A DNA stretch of 64,000 bases, from NCBI GenBank assembly GCA_019925095.2, contig CM034394.1, positions 21,500,272 to 21,564,271 of the forward strand. The letters run 5' to 3'. A program made the position numbers and the translations under genes. The stretch comes from Dendrolimus kikuchii. Its lineage: Eukaryota > Arthropoda > Insecta > Lepidoptera > Lasiocampidae. Of the stretch, positions 53,613 to 64,000 are shown piece after piece (position 1 is the stretch's first letter; each line of letters starts with the position of its first letter). The notes below the pieces were generated by a model. It was not told the origin of the DNA. It was given only the letters and a program-made list of their open reading frames with translations, and made no database searches.

Positions 53613-54699
53613 TATATTATTCTCATGGTCGTAACTACATAATTACATATCGTCATATCATATATTATGTTTGTACCATCATTGGATGCACGCTGAAAGT
53701 GGCTATGTAATGATATATAAAACATAATATGTCCAATTTTTGACACGTGCGGTATTGTTATCTAAGCGACGATATCGAAATTTTTATCATTTCTTTGAGA
53801 GTAAACTGTACCTAAAAGAATCTATCTAGTTAGCTGTAGTAAATATCTTAAAACTTACTTTATTAGTAACTAGTAAACTAAAAAGTAAATAAGATAACCG
53901 TAAAAAGCAATTTTCAAATAACTTTAACAAACTCTCTGGGTCATAATATAACCCTAACATAACACCATTTTGCTGTATTGTTTACCCCTGTGGTTTCTTT
54001 TAATTACAGCTTGCCCCTGCATGTATCATAAATTCTAATGGAGTACGTAAAACCCTTTACCATAGATTATAAAGAACAGAACCGAAAGACAATAACATTA
54101 TTTTACAGCGACTATTATGGTAACAAATATTCAGGTATGCTGAATTCCTGACCCCATATGTTACTCAAATACAGTATAGTGAAATAAAAAAAATTAAAAA
54201 AACTGCTTAGATACAAAAAAATATACTACCAGTTTTAAGTGTCATCTGTTGTATAAATAAAAACAAGAATAAACACTGTAATTGTGTCCTACTTCCATTA
54301 AAAATTACACTTGACGTAACACTGTACATGATTCGAATATGCGACACTTTTGGCCTGCCCTATAAATAGATGGCTCTCTTGATCCTAGAGCGCCTGTGTA
54401 CAGAAAACCACCGCCACTGCTGTCACTGTTCTAAAAATCTATTATCCTAACAATATATGCCTAAATTCACAAAATAGTAGTGTGGTGGCAGCGGGGCGAC
54501 GGCGCTTTGGTGGTATGACGGCGGTGCCGTTTACAAAAGACCTAAAAAATATGAATACTTATATAATGTATATACTTACTCGTATTGCAACTTATTTAGA
54601 AGTGCCTACATCGTATGCGAGATTTTCAGTGTATGCATTAATAATTCATCGTTAAATCATAAAACAATATTTCAATCTAAATTCTAAGACTTAGGACCC
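53613..54699. other. Nothing recognised
   Basis: A GC-rich patch at 54480-54530 (GCAGCGGGGCGACGGCGC) stands out; no splice-flanked frame was found there. Confidence 0.35.
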
Positions 54700-54704
54700 A
54701 GAAT

Positions 54705-54785
54705 CAAGAAAGAATGGAATAGCGTGGAATAGTATGTAATGGAATGGAATAAAATGAAATGGAATGGAACAGAATGGAATATTCT
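54705..54785. repeat. GGAAT-type microsatellite
   Basis: Irregular units of TGGAATAG, TGGAATGG and AATGAAATGG. Confidence 0.85.
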
Positions 54786-55132
54786 TTATTGAACACAATT
54801 TTATAAAATAAATTAATACATGTATTCATTTACGTTTTATAATTACATATAATTTAGCATAATAAAAGACCATAGTCAATACATGAACGTGGTGCTATGT
54901 AAATACACATAATAGATGTCGGTGTTAGAGATGTCGACAAGATTGGGCATTTTTCTATATCATCAAAAAGGTCCAATCTCATAAACATGTAAATATAATA
55001 TTTAATAATGTTTAGAATATTGGTGTGCAATATCACGTAGAAGATAAGAGTTTTGTATTATGTCGTCTAAGTTGAATTAAGAACGATTAAGAAAGTAATA
55101 TACTACAAGAGTACGACAATTCGTCATCTTAT
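54786..55132. other. Nothing recognised
   Basis: Begins ATTCTTTATTGAACACAATT, possibly the reversed end of a LINE tail. Confidence 0.35.
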
Positions 55133-55757
55133 TTTGTACTCCTCTCTCTGGCGATTGAGCCACGGGCTCTCGCCAGTAGTGCGTCACCCCATTCAACGGG
55201 GTAACCAACATATACACACTACACAACTTAAATCAAACCCCAGAATTATAATCGTAATGATAATTACAATAGACCCGATTCTATGGTCAAGGCAAGGCAC
55301 CCTAGACTCAAGCTCCAGGATCGGAATTGATAAATGGCATAACGTCGGAAGTAGTTTCGGTAAACCTGCAGCCCGCCTCATGTCACCTCTTCACCACTCA
55401 CATCCATGTTGCCTCTCGCTAATCTGTATGGCATTCATTGGGATCCATGCAGTGAACGGAGAGTCACCATCTGCTCATTTTTTGCCCATTGCCATTGCCC
55501 AAAAAATCGGCAGATGCCATAGTCCCAGATACCCAGTTCCACTCACTAGCAGTTCACCCCAATAGCCTGGTACCTTTGTTATCATTTCCTACAATAGTCC
55601 TACACTGACCGGGGCTTGTCCTTTGCATTTTTATATGGTGCAGACAGAGATACTCAACGGTCAGTGTCACGACACATTTATATCAAATTGGTCAAAAGTG
55701 CCTTCCCATGGTCCCACGCAAGCCTTCCAAAAGTCCGGGCCATTTTTATGGCTCGTC
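55133..55757 (-). repeat. Repeat E, longest copy
   Basis: About 625 bp. The minus strand starts CCATAAAAATGGCCCGGACT and ends near GGCGAGAGCCCGTGGCTCAA. It contains two AAAAATGAGCAGATGG/GCAATGGCAATGGGCAAAAA-type blocks. The 143-codon plus-strand frame inside is not a recognised protein. Confidence 0.7.
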
Positions 55758-55769
55758 TGTAGAGACATA

Positions 55770-55850
55770 AAATAATCACAATAGGCAGTCTTATCGCTGG
55801 GAGCGATTTTTACCAGATAACCTTTGGACGGAGGGAATAATGATGAGCTG
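55770..55850 (-). mobile_element. LINE tail, F-like fragment
   Basis: The reverse complement gives CCAAAGGTTATCTGGTAAAA and GATAAGACTGCC. Confidence 0.5.
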
Positions 55851-56502
55851 TCAATTCTTGCTATGACTAATCTCTGACAACGTCGAACTCCAACCGCAGC
55901 AAATTGCATTTTAGAATTTTAGCGAAAGCAATAATCAGGAAAATTTAATCGAAAATTCAACATTTAATATACATACATCAGTTATTCGTTGATAATAATA
56001 TTTTTATGACATATATTTCTTTGTTTGTACCACCTTCTCGGCATCTTAATTACATGAAATCTGGTATAGGCTTATAATAAGAAAAATTACTAGCAATGAT
56101 ACCGTATGTATCTTTAAAAAATAAAGAGATCTGAGCCAAAGTCTCGTCTCGTTTTAAGAATCTTATTTTTTGGATTCGACACAAAATAAGAAACAAATTC
56201 GCTTAAAAGATTATGGAACTGCCCCTATAAAATAAAATTTAAAGTAGGTTGGTTAAAAAAGTAAATGGGTAATTTCGAAGCCACAATCTCATAAAATTAT
56301 TTAAAACGATCCCTAATAAAAGAGGCTATACAGGCGCTATAAAAAGGACATTTAATTGCGTATAGAAGCGCTTGTGAGCAAGACTTCTGATTACATACAA
56401 CATGAGTTGAAAAAGCTTTTTACATAGATCCCATACAAGCTTGGTTATTCAGTGGTTAAGGGTTGCAAGTACATTTATGGATTTAGTCCTGGAATCTTAC
56501 AA
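55851..56502. other. Nothing recognised
   Basis: AT-rich; no match. Confidence 0.35.
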
Positions 56503-56819
56503 TTTTTTTATTTATTGCAGGAGTACAGCAGACAGGCAGACGGCCCACTTGATGGAAAGCGGTTACCATCACCTATAGACATTTGCAACACCATAAGTGC
56601 TACAAATGCGCTGCTGCTCTCTTAAGGGAGACTGGAGCCTGGTCACTAATGCCGGAACACAACTCAAGGTTGTTATGGCGGCATACTCTAGACCAGGGGT
56701 GGTAGCTATCCAGTCGGGCAAATGCCCTACCACCTGGATATGGGTTGTTTGGTCGCCTCTTACGACAGGCCGCCCAGCCGCAGGAAATTGTATTCTTTCT
56801 CCGTTCCTGCACGGATAAA
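56503..56819 (-). repeat. Family A copy, full length
   Basis: From TTTTTTTATTTATTGCAGGA to CCTGCACGGATAAA. Among the least diverged copies. Confidence 0.9.
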
Positions 56820-56865
56820 ATATAATAATATCACAACAATGTTGATAAAAGTATTGCGTAATTTG

Positions 56866-56940
56866 TAGCAGAGGGCTGCTGTGTACGCAGGTATCAGTGG
56901 ATCTTTTTACCTCTGCTATAAGTAGTGGTGCAGCCCTACT
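56866..56940. repeat. Short inverted repeat
   Basis: AGGGCTGC near 56874 and GCAGCCCT near 56930 enclose about 50 bp. May be a decayed small element. Confidence 0.4.
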
Positions 56941-57924
56941 TCCCTGGGTTTGTACTAATCTTGGACACTAGAACGTCACGTGCAGTCACTCTGTTCTAGA
57001 TCCCGTGATGTTCTTACTCAGTATTTTCTCTCATCAGGACGCAGATAGGCTGAGTGGGTAGTTCATCGGCTCTTCCTGCATTGGGAGAGGTACCGATACC
57101 ATACAAAAGTTCCACAGGCACACGTGCAGGCCGCACTAGGCGCTACAGATGGGCTCCCTCCGTATCCATGGCCCAGGTGTGTGTCGCAAGAAAACACATT
57201 CCTCATGAATTATCAAAAACAAAGTGTTATGTAATTTAGAATGTTAATATACTGGGCAATGCTGGATATATCTGCTGCTACTATTTAATGCTTGCAGTAA
57301 CGCCAGTGTGCTTAACAATTTATTTCTTCTTGAAAGTTCTTTAATAAATAATGGATACTCTCGATTTCTCTAAAATCCACACACCAAACAAACCCAATTC
57401 ACTTTAATATTCCAAAATAGGACCGGCAACATCATGTGCCGTAGGAATTCGTGATCCAGCTACACAAAAAATTGTATTCAACACTGCCCTGAAACTTTAG
57501 AAAAATAAAACTGGACACTGGTCGTAAAATGAAACGACGAAAACTTATTAGAAGGCCCGAACTTTATTGCCAGTATCATGACATAGCTGATCCCCTATAA
57601 AAATATGTATCGGTATTGTAAGAAATATCGTTTCGAACTTACATTGACGTCCTTTGATGTACATTGTAAGCGAAAATGAACGTCCACCTCTCACGTTTTA
57701 TGTGCATTTAGAGCCAAGTTTGCTTGCACGCTGAGTCAGGGATATCGAACATCGTGTGATACAGGTGCCATCTTCAGTGTCATAATTTTGTTTGCAAGAC
57801 GTTTCTGTTTCGTCAAGATGAATTTACGCAAAGAAACCCGTTTTCTGGTCACGCATGACTGTATATTTCATGTCAGCAGGTTTGGAAGCTATTGTTAGGG
57901 TGTACATTCTTTATGTGTATAATG
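56941..57924. other. Nothing recognised
   Basis: Moderately GC at 57030-57190 with a chance frame (57054-57239). No protein family, repeat or RNA gene assigned. Confidence 0.35.
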
Positions 57925-58400
57925 AATGAATGAATGAAAACTCTTTATTGTTCACCATAAACTTAAATCTAGACAATGGATATGGATACATTTGCTTTAG
58001 AACAATAGGTCATTAGAACGATAGGCCGGCCCTCCTTATCGCTTATAGCGATCCCTTCTAGGCAGCCCGGTGTCTAAGGAGATTTTAAAGGAAATTTAAA
58101 TGTACGATTTTTGGTGGTGTCCTAAACTAAATTAAAAATAATATAATCACAATCATCAAGTACCATTAAAAAATATATAAATAAACTATATACTTATAGA
58201 TATATTTACATACGAACAGTAGATAAATTCATTTAACGCAATATTTTTTATTTAATAGTCCAAAATTGGTCAGTGATCATATGATTAAATGTAGTCATTG
58301 ATTTAGCTTGTCTGATTGGTAAGGGCCCTCCCCTTTACCAGTTCCACAGTCGAACAGCCTGTACGGCAAAAGAATATCCTACGAAGGTAGAAGTATTGTT
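57925..58400 (-). mobile_element. LINE 3' region, reversed
   Basis: 57925-58085 on the minus strand has the GGGCTGCCTAGAAGGGATCG and GCTATAAGCGATAAGGAGGG tail ending in CAATAAAGAGTTTTCATTCA. 58260-58400 reads on the minus strand YSFAVQAVRLWNW, a LINE-like xAVRLWN motif. Confidence 0.55.
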
Positions 58401-58917
58401 AACAAAAGTTTTTCATTTGAGCGCAAATTACAGGAATGAGATTGATAGTGAAAATTAAAAAGTTCCTTTAAATATGTGGGAGTATATGGTTTGTGAAGGC
58501 ATTATTTTGCAAAAGCGTCCTAGATGAGTTAACTTTCACTTGGAGATACACTTAATAAAAACACTTCTTCACTCGATGTACTTGTACTGGTTTTACTGAA
58601 CTGAGCCTCGAAATTAAAAATACAAAAAAAGTTAAGATAAAATGTATTGCAAACAAAATTGTGTTTAATTAGGAGACAGCGCCATCTATTTTTGCACTGG
58701 TAGAACTATTGAACTTAGTATAGCGCTGTGTCGGACAGATAGTAAGTGAACATTCCGGCGAAAACGAAGAGGTAACCTTTTTTTATTTAAGCCTATCACG
58801 AAATTTGGAGACCTGGTCATGTATAGTATATACGGGTATAATATTATTTTATAAGTTTCAAATACATAAACAAAGATAGTAGACGTTGGTCACCTCACCT
58901 CTACAGAACCTTCTCAA
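58401..58917. other. Nothing recognised
   Basis: AT-rich. GACAGCGCCATCTATTTTTG at 58675 is a motif common in insect repeats but short. Confidence 0.35.
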
Positions 58918-59165
58918 TTTTTTCCTTGCGGAGCTGGAGAACAGACAGACGGACAATTTAATGGAAAATGGTTACTGTCAGCCATACAAGTTGACAACGG
59001 CAAAGCTGAAGTCAACCCGTTGCCAGCTTCTGGGATGGAAAAGAGGTAATGAGATGCTAAAGATGCGACAAAGGGGATGTGATAAGGAGAGAGGGAAACG
59101 AGTCATCGAAACTCTCACTCATCGTATCAAACACGACTAACTCAAGATTACACATTTCACGACGA
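58918..59165 (-). repeat. Family A2 copy, diverged
   Basis: Shares CAGACAGACGGAC, CGTTGCCAGCTTCTGGGATG, a GA-rich body, and CAAACACGACTAACTCAAGA with the A2 copy at 29651. Confidence 0.65.
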
Positions 59166-59174
59166 TATTTTATA

Positions 59175-59390
59175 AGTTTAGATAGATAACACTTTATTAT
59201 ACACCAATACAAAAATAAACTTAAAGACTAAAATTATATCTAGTTATATACAAAGTCTTATCTCTAAAGAGCGATCTGTTCCAAACAAACTCAGGAATGA
59301 ATTGGGATGATAATGGCGATGGTGGTATACGTAACACATAATACGGACTAATTACATTTTAATAATAAATATATAAATGATACATACATA
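59175..59390 (-). mobile_element. LINE 3' tail F, reversed
   Basis: The plus strand starts AGATAACACTTTATTATACA and contains GATAATGGCGATGGTGGTAT; the inverse of 17325. Confidence 0.7.
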
Positions 59391-60252
59391 AATATAGTGA
59401 TTGGTTGGCAACGAGTTTTTGATAGATGGATTCTCAGACGAGCATTGTAATATTTCTTTACTTTATTGTATTTTAATTAATATACGAGTTCAAAGATTTA
59501 TAAATTATTTATGTGGAGTTATGCGCAGGAGTGTTCAATTTAAGTTTAGAACAAGGGCGTAAATTATGAGAGCACGAAAGAAATTTAAAACTTTTGTTTG
59601 TTCATAGAAAAAGTTACCTATTCGATTTTTTTATTCATTTCAGTTTAATCGTGGAATCATTTTAATTTTTTCTGCCGAATAACTTCACAGGAAATTACAT
59701 CGCTCATCTTAGAAACGGATGACATTTACGGTGCTTTTTTGACGATTCCTTCATTTCCTGATGCCGGTATTCGCTTCGAGATCATTCCATTGTAAAATGT
59801 TTTTAATTTGTTTATTAAGACATGACATGATCTATTTATCGACCTATTGGTATTTGGATACATTTTTATAGATGAAGATGTTCAGGATCATAGCGCTAGC
59901 TAAGTTGACGACAACTGTAAATTAAACAAGAATGGACACAAAAACACAGCTACAACGCCCACGATACTTTAGTGTTTGCACCTAAGTAGTGGAATGTGCA
60001 AAATATTTTTCTAATTCGCTAAAAAGGTATTTCAAGCTGATAAATATTGCTGCGGCCTAAAATTCGCAGGAGAGCTAGTGATGGAAATTGTTGACTGTTA
60101 TTTCACCGGTGAAAAATATTAACATGCTATATTAGAAGTGACGATAAAATAACAGTACCGCGATTTGTCACGGTGACGAATAGAACTGCATGTAATTATT
60201 GGAACTGTGAAATACGTTTTAAAGAATAAAGTTCAATTTTACTTTAATAAGT
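59391..60252. other. Nothing recognised
   Basis: AT-rich; no match. Confidence 0.35.
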
Positions 60253-60303
60253 TACGCTCGTTTATCATTTTGACTTAGATAGTCAAAATGATAAACGAGC
60301 GTA
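60253..60303. repeat. Perfect 23-bp hairpin
   Basis: Arms 60253-60275 (TACGCTCGTTTATCATTTTG and CT after one base) and 60281-60303 are exact reverse complements with a 5-base loop (TAGAT). Confidence 0.95.
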
Positions 60304-60800
60304 TTTTGCTTTTGCTATTTTGTACTACATTTTTTCACACGTAAAATAACGCTCTAGTGAAATTTAAAAGTAATTTAAACAATTTTAACTTTTAGAAACA
60401 TAATGAATAAAGATTTTTTCGACGTAAACTAATTCTTACTCACAGTACAGATTATCCTCACTTCATTCTATAATTTCTTTTTCTTTTTTTTTCCTTAAAT
60501 AAGATTAATAAAATACGTATCCTAAGTAAGTTCATATGTTAAGGCATGTAATTAGCACTGTTTTTATTTATATGAATGTTTGTCTGTAAGCCTTACCAAA
60601 ATAAATAAATAATATTTTCTATTCATTTAATTGAAGTGAAAAATGATTTATTTTATATCATCGTTATTTAACCGTTGATCAGTGAAATGTGCCATCACTA
60701 ATAACTACCTTCTTGTGAAGTAGTACGGCAATTGCTATCGCTTTCCCGTAATAGTGATAGCTTGACGTTGGCTCCCTTGCCAACTTAGTCGGCTTGTCTG
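60304..60800. other. Nothing recognised
   Basis: AT-rich; no match. Confidence 0.35.
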
Positions 60801-61070
60801 CTTTTTATAGCATGAGTACAGCAAACAGACTGTCGGCTTACCTGATGGAAAGTAGTTATCATCACCTATAAATATTTACAATACCGAAGATGCAACCAAT
60901 TTGCTGCGGACCTCAAGAAAGGAACTGGAATCTGGCCATTAATACCGGAACACAATTCAAGGTTATTATAGCAGCATACTCTAAACTAGGGGTTTTTACA
61001 TCTACATGTGCAAATACTACCTGGCTGTGGACTGTTTTCTGCGTGAAAACGTCTCTGTTTCTGCACTTAT
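60801..61070 (-). repeat. Family A copy, old
   Basis: CATGAGTACAGCAAACAGAC to GTCTCTGTTTCTGCACTTAT; many substitutions and a deletion near 61015. Confidence 0.75.
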
Positions 61071-61075
61071 GAGAA

Positions 61076-61489
61076 GATCCTATGGTCTCTAATGTCGTAT
61101 TATTATATATATCCTATTGAAGTATAAAGACAGCAACTGAACATTTCAACGCATAGTAATATTCTAACAGTCAGAGTTATCTTACATATTAATTGGGCTT
61201 ACAATAGCTTCAAACTCATTACTAACTCTCCAATAACAATAACTGTTGGTATAGGTTACACGAATGTTGAATTTCTAGGTGAACCAACCGTTTATTTTGA
61301 TGCCTAAATGTAAGCACCAAGAGGGATTTGAATGTAAGTGGGCGGATATATCGCCTGTGCGAAACCAAACTACTTTTAAACTTAATTAAAAAACACACGG
61401 TCATCCGCGCTTTCGTCTGCATTGTCTTGAAAATTTGAAATATGGACACAAAGACGTCTGTCCTCACGCATCTGTGAATGCGGTGATGA
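61076..61489. other. Nothing recognised
   Basis: The minus frame 61222-61467 has no family signature. Confidence 0.35.
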
Positions 61490-61740
61490 CGCGTGTTGTT
61501 TGCTTCTCGATGCCTTAGGGGACAGACAATATAGTCTCGCTACATTTGTCTAAGGCGGCTTGGTGGGTTTGACACAGCGGTTATTTCGATGTGCAGGTTT
61601 CATCACGATATTTTCTTTCACCATCAGCACATGATAAAATACTTGCACATTAGATCATGAAACTAATTGGTGCATTATTTTCTGGCCAAGATTCGAACCC
61701 GCGGTTTGGGGTTTTGGTCAATAGTGCCTTAATCACTAAG
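61490..61740 (-). mobile_element. SINE B, most complete copy
   Basis: On the minus strand a tRNA-like head is seen: CTTAGTGATTAAGGC (box A-like) and GGGTTCGAATC (box B). The body with GAAAGAAAATATCGTGATGA and CACATCGAAATAACCG follows. This makes family B a tRNA-derived SINE. Confidence 0.8.
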
Positions 61741-63249
61741 TTACCATGACGTACCATGAAAGTCCTATCAATCAAGTCAATCCTAAACTTTTTCCATTCA
61801 ATGTGATACGTGAAAAAGACACCAAAAACCTATCGACTACAATCTTAATGTACCTACACGAATAGTTGAGATACGAGTACTCAATCACAGCTTTGTCATG
61901 AATAATTCACAAGATCCCTACATCTCGATAATTGAAATGCACCACTGTGTCCCTTCGAGCATCATTCATTAGCATAGGCATTAAATCACTATTTGAATAG
62001 GGACTGAATTCAGACAAGAATGTTCCCATGTTATCAACCAAAATGGGAACGGATAGTCAAATCACCTGGAATACTTCTTATTATCTCACTAAACGTCGCA
62101 ACATCATATATTTTGTACGAGCGTACATACTTGTGATATCATAAGTTTGTTCAAATAAAAGGAGTCAAATAGCGCCTTTATTATTGTTTAAAGATTAATT
62201 AAAATAATTTCTATTTTGAAAGTAAAACGATAAACTGAGATGTAATTCTAATTACCGCTGAGTTCAATTCTGAGTATTTCTATTGACTGAGCTTTATATA
62301 CCTTCAAAGTAACGATCATCTTAACATAATATATATATAGTATGTATAAAACTTATTTTATTGTTTTCGGCGGCTTTTGGACGCTGTTAGAATAACATCT
62401 TATTGTAATTATGGTCTAAGTTAGGGCTCTTGTATACGCTAAGAAATTTCACCGTGTGTGCGGCAGATAGGACCAATTCATCATGTACCCGACTAGAATT
62501 TAGTCGGATCTAGTTACGAAAATTTGTCGTATCTGCTCCATACAAGATAAATAAGAACGTGCAAATGTGTTAACTACGAAGCCTTCAAACGTACTCAAGT
62601 TATCGGAACCACCCCACCTACTCCGCCCATCCCTTTACCGCAACAACGCAGAGCGTGTCGTGTCTAGGGCAGATAATAAAAGAATCTTGGTCAGCCCCGG
62701 AGCAATGTACAGAGTTTGTGGGTAGAAACGACACGAATTATTACCCAGCGACTTTTCATAGCGTGTACAAGTAGCCTTATTATAGAGATAATTTTAGTTA
62801 TTATTAAAATAATAATTAATATGCCATTAGTCTCTTTTTACAAGCCTACATACTTATGACGTCATGAGTATGTACGCTCGTAGAAAATCTGTGAGGCTAC
62901 GACGTTATGTAATAATATGTTAAAGCATTTTTAGAAGTAAGAGTATTTTAAGTATGAAAATGAAAGAGCAATCAATTTCTCACTGTTCGCTGCAATTCTG
63001 TTATTAAATTCTCTTAGTTTCAAACTGTAGCGGAGATTTGAAGTTGAAAGCAGAATGTTTCGAAAGTTTTGTTAAACTTTTACAATACTGTATTACGAGG
63101 TGTAACTTATTATTTATCGCTGTAGTTTATTCAATTTATTACCTTATAGATGTTATCTGCGTCTTCGTCGGCGCTTTTTGTACTCGTATGTATATAAGAA
63201 TAAAACGTAAAAATGCTAACTTCTTACTAGAAGCTTAATGCAGATGAAA
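61741..63249. other. Nothing recognised
   Basis: Longest stretch without a recognised repeat. GC is slightly higher at 62580-62720 (GGAACCACCCCACCTACTCC). The frame 63038-63238 is hydrophobic-biased but lacks splice or family support. Confidence 0.35.
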
Positions 63250-63390
63250 CAACAAAATTGAATCAAATTGGCATATCATTGAAAGGCACATAACTGAACG
63301 ATGGTAATGACGTGACGGTATTCAATGATTTATTAATTCAAGTTTATGTCTATATGAACGACTTTAGTTGATTCATCCGAATTGTAAAGC
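63250..63390 (-). repeat. Repeat H copy, reversed
   Basis: The reverse complement reads CGGATGAATCAACTAAAGTC and GTGCCTTTCAATGATATGCC. Confidence 0.6.
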
Positions 63391-63606
63391 AGAAGTGAAA
63401 TGTCTAATATCAGTACGAATTTTCACATACTTAACTTGCCCTGTTGAATCCTCATAATTTATACTGATGTGGGTAGTTTTGTAAGTGCAGCTGGCTTTCG
63501 CTCTCGCCGCCATTGCGTGATGGTGAAACCAGTCTCCACCGCACGAGAAGTCAATCCGGACGTTCCGCGTGCTCCGTGCAAAGACCACAGTCAATAGTTC
63601 ACTTCT

Positions 63607-64000
63607 ATAATAAAACTACGTTTTAACGGTTTTAAGCGCGGTAATTTTATTTGATTTTGGTTTTTCCGACGTTTCGGCCACTTTTCAGTGGCCGTGATCA
63701 CGGAAGACAAAGATGACAAGTGTCAACGAGTATTGTTAAAGTTTTATTTAGCCTACCGCCAACTTATTAATTTTAATTATTTAATTTTAATTTTGTTTAT
63801 GGTTATTATTTACTCTATGGGAGCCTAATCTAATTTAACATAACATGTTGCGAAGCGGTAGTAAATTAGATTAGGCTCCCATAGAGTAAATAATAACCAT
63901 AAACAAAATTAAAATTAAATAATTAAAATTATTAAGTTGGCGGTAGGCTAAATAAAACTTTAACAATACTCGTTGACACTTGACATCTTTGTCTTCCGTG
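63607..64000. repeat. Long palindrome of Penelope-associated terminal repeats, cut by the window edge
   Basis: The left arm is 63607-63836 and the right arm 63863-64000 (running off the window), with a 26-bp spacer containing ACATGTTGCGAAGCGGTAGT. Each arm carries AGATTAGGCTCCCATAGAGT and GGCGGTAGGCTAAATAAAAC. The left arm also has GTGGCCGTGATCACGG and the outer end ACTACGTTTTAACGGTTTTA. Arms look nearly identical, so the structure is young. Confidence 0.9.

Noticed and set aside
55134..55565. 143-codon plus-strand frame
   Set aside because: Lies entirely in repeat E, copies of which elsewhere do not preserve the frame.

Overview
The window looks like animal nuclear DNA, most probably from a moth or butterfly. 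It is AT-rich, has spliced genes with GT/AG introns, and is packed with non-LTR retrotransposon tails, tRNA-derived SINEs, PIF/Harbinger-type and TA-flanked MITEs, a mariner corpse, an R1-clade LINE fragment and Penelope-like pieces. I recognise several of these as types common in lepidopteran genomes; that assignment comes from memory, not from a search. There is no bacterial-type gene organisation, no CRISPR array, no operon and no rRNA or functional tRNA gene. Almost every open frame here is a chance frame or lies inside a repeat.

Only one host gene is supported: the last three coding exons (5862-5966, 6658-6818, 8358-8477, plus strand) of a protein with a proline/serine-rich tail ending in a PDZ-ligand-like SCV. 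Exon phases match and all splice sites are GT/AG. Upstream exons must lie left of the window or were not recognised. The tail resembles those of sidestep/syg-2-like immunoglobulin-superfamily receptors, but this is tentative. Its introns hold a solo-LTR-like element, a SINE and what looks like a decayed copy of part of the middle exon (about 7466-7520). An AT-rich 3' region follows to about 10.3 kb.

The rest is layered repeat DNA. Family A (about 310 bp; sense strand ends in a CAATAAAA-type tail) has at least a dozen copies, and a second family (A2) shares its 3' end. A tRNA-derived SINE (box B GGTTCGATTCC) has about seven copies. One of these sits in a LINE tail with an exact 8-bp target duplication, one sits inside a family A copy, and one is itself split by an LTR-like element. 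LTR-like elements are at 6072, 27007, 28462, 32320, 35001, 36530 and 53009. DNA transposons include two TA-flanked MITEs beside TA microsatellites (37186, 48282), Harbinger-type elements (13002, 14362, 16520, 24071, 29992) and a mariner transposase pseudogene (51378-52587). LINE coding remnants are at 1, 2181, 20725, 31250, 34195, 43696 (R1 clade), 47305 and 48007. A Penelope-like GIY-YIG C-terminal remnant (25375-25650) lies just upstream of a terminal motif that recurs at 27345, 51017 and as a long palindrome cut by the right window edge (63607-64000).

I found no convincing undescribed biological system. The points most worth checking are the decayed exon copy, the Penelope-associated palindrome, the A/A2 shared tail, and a set of perfect short hairpins that look like template-switch mutations.
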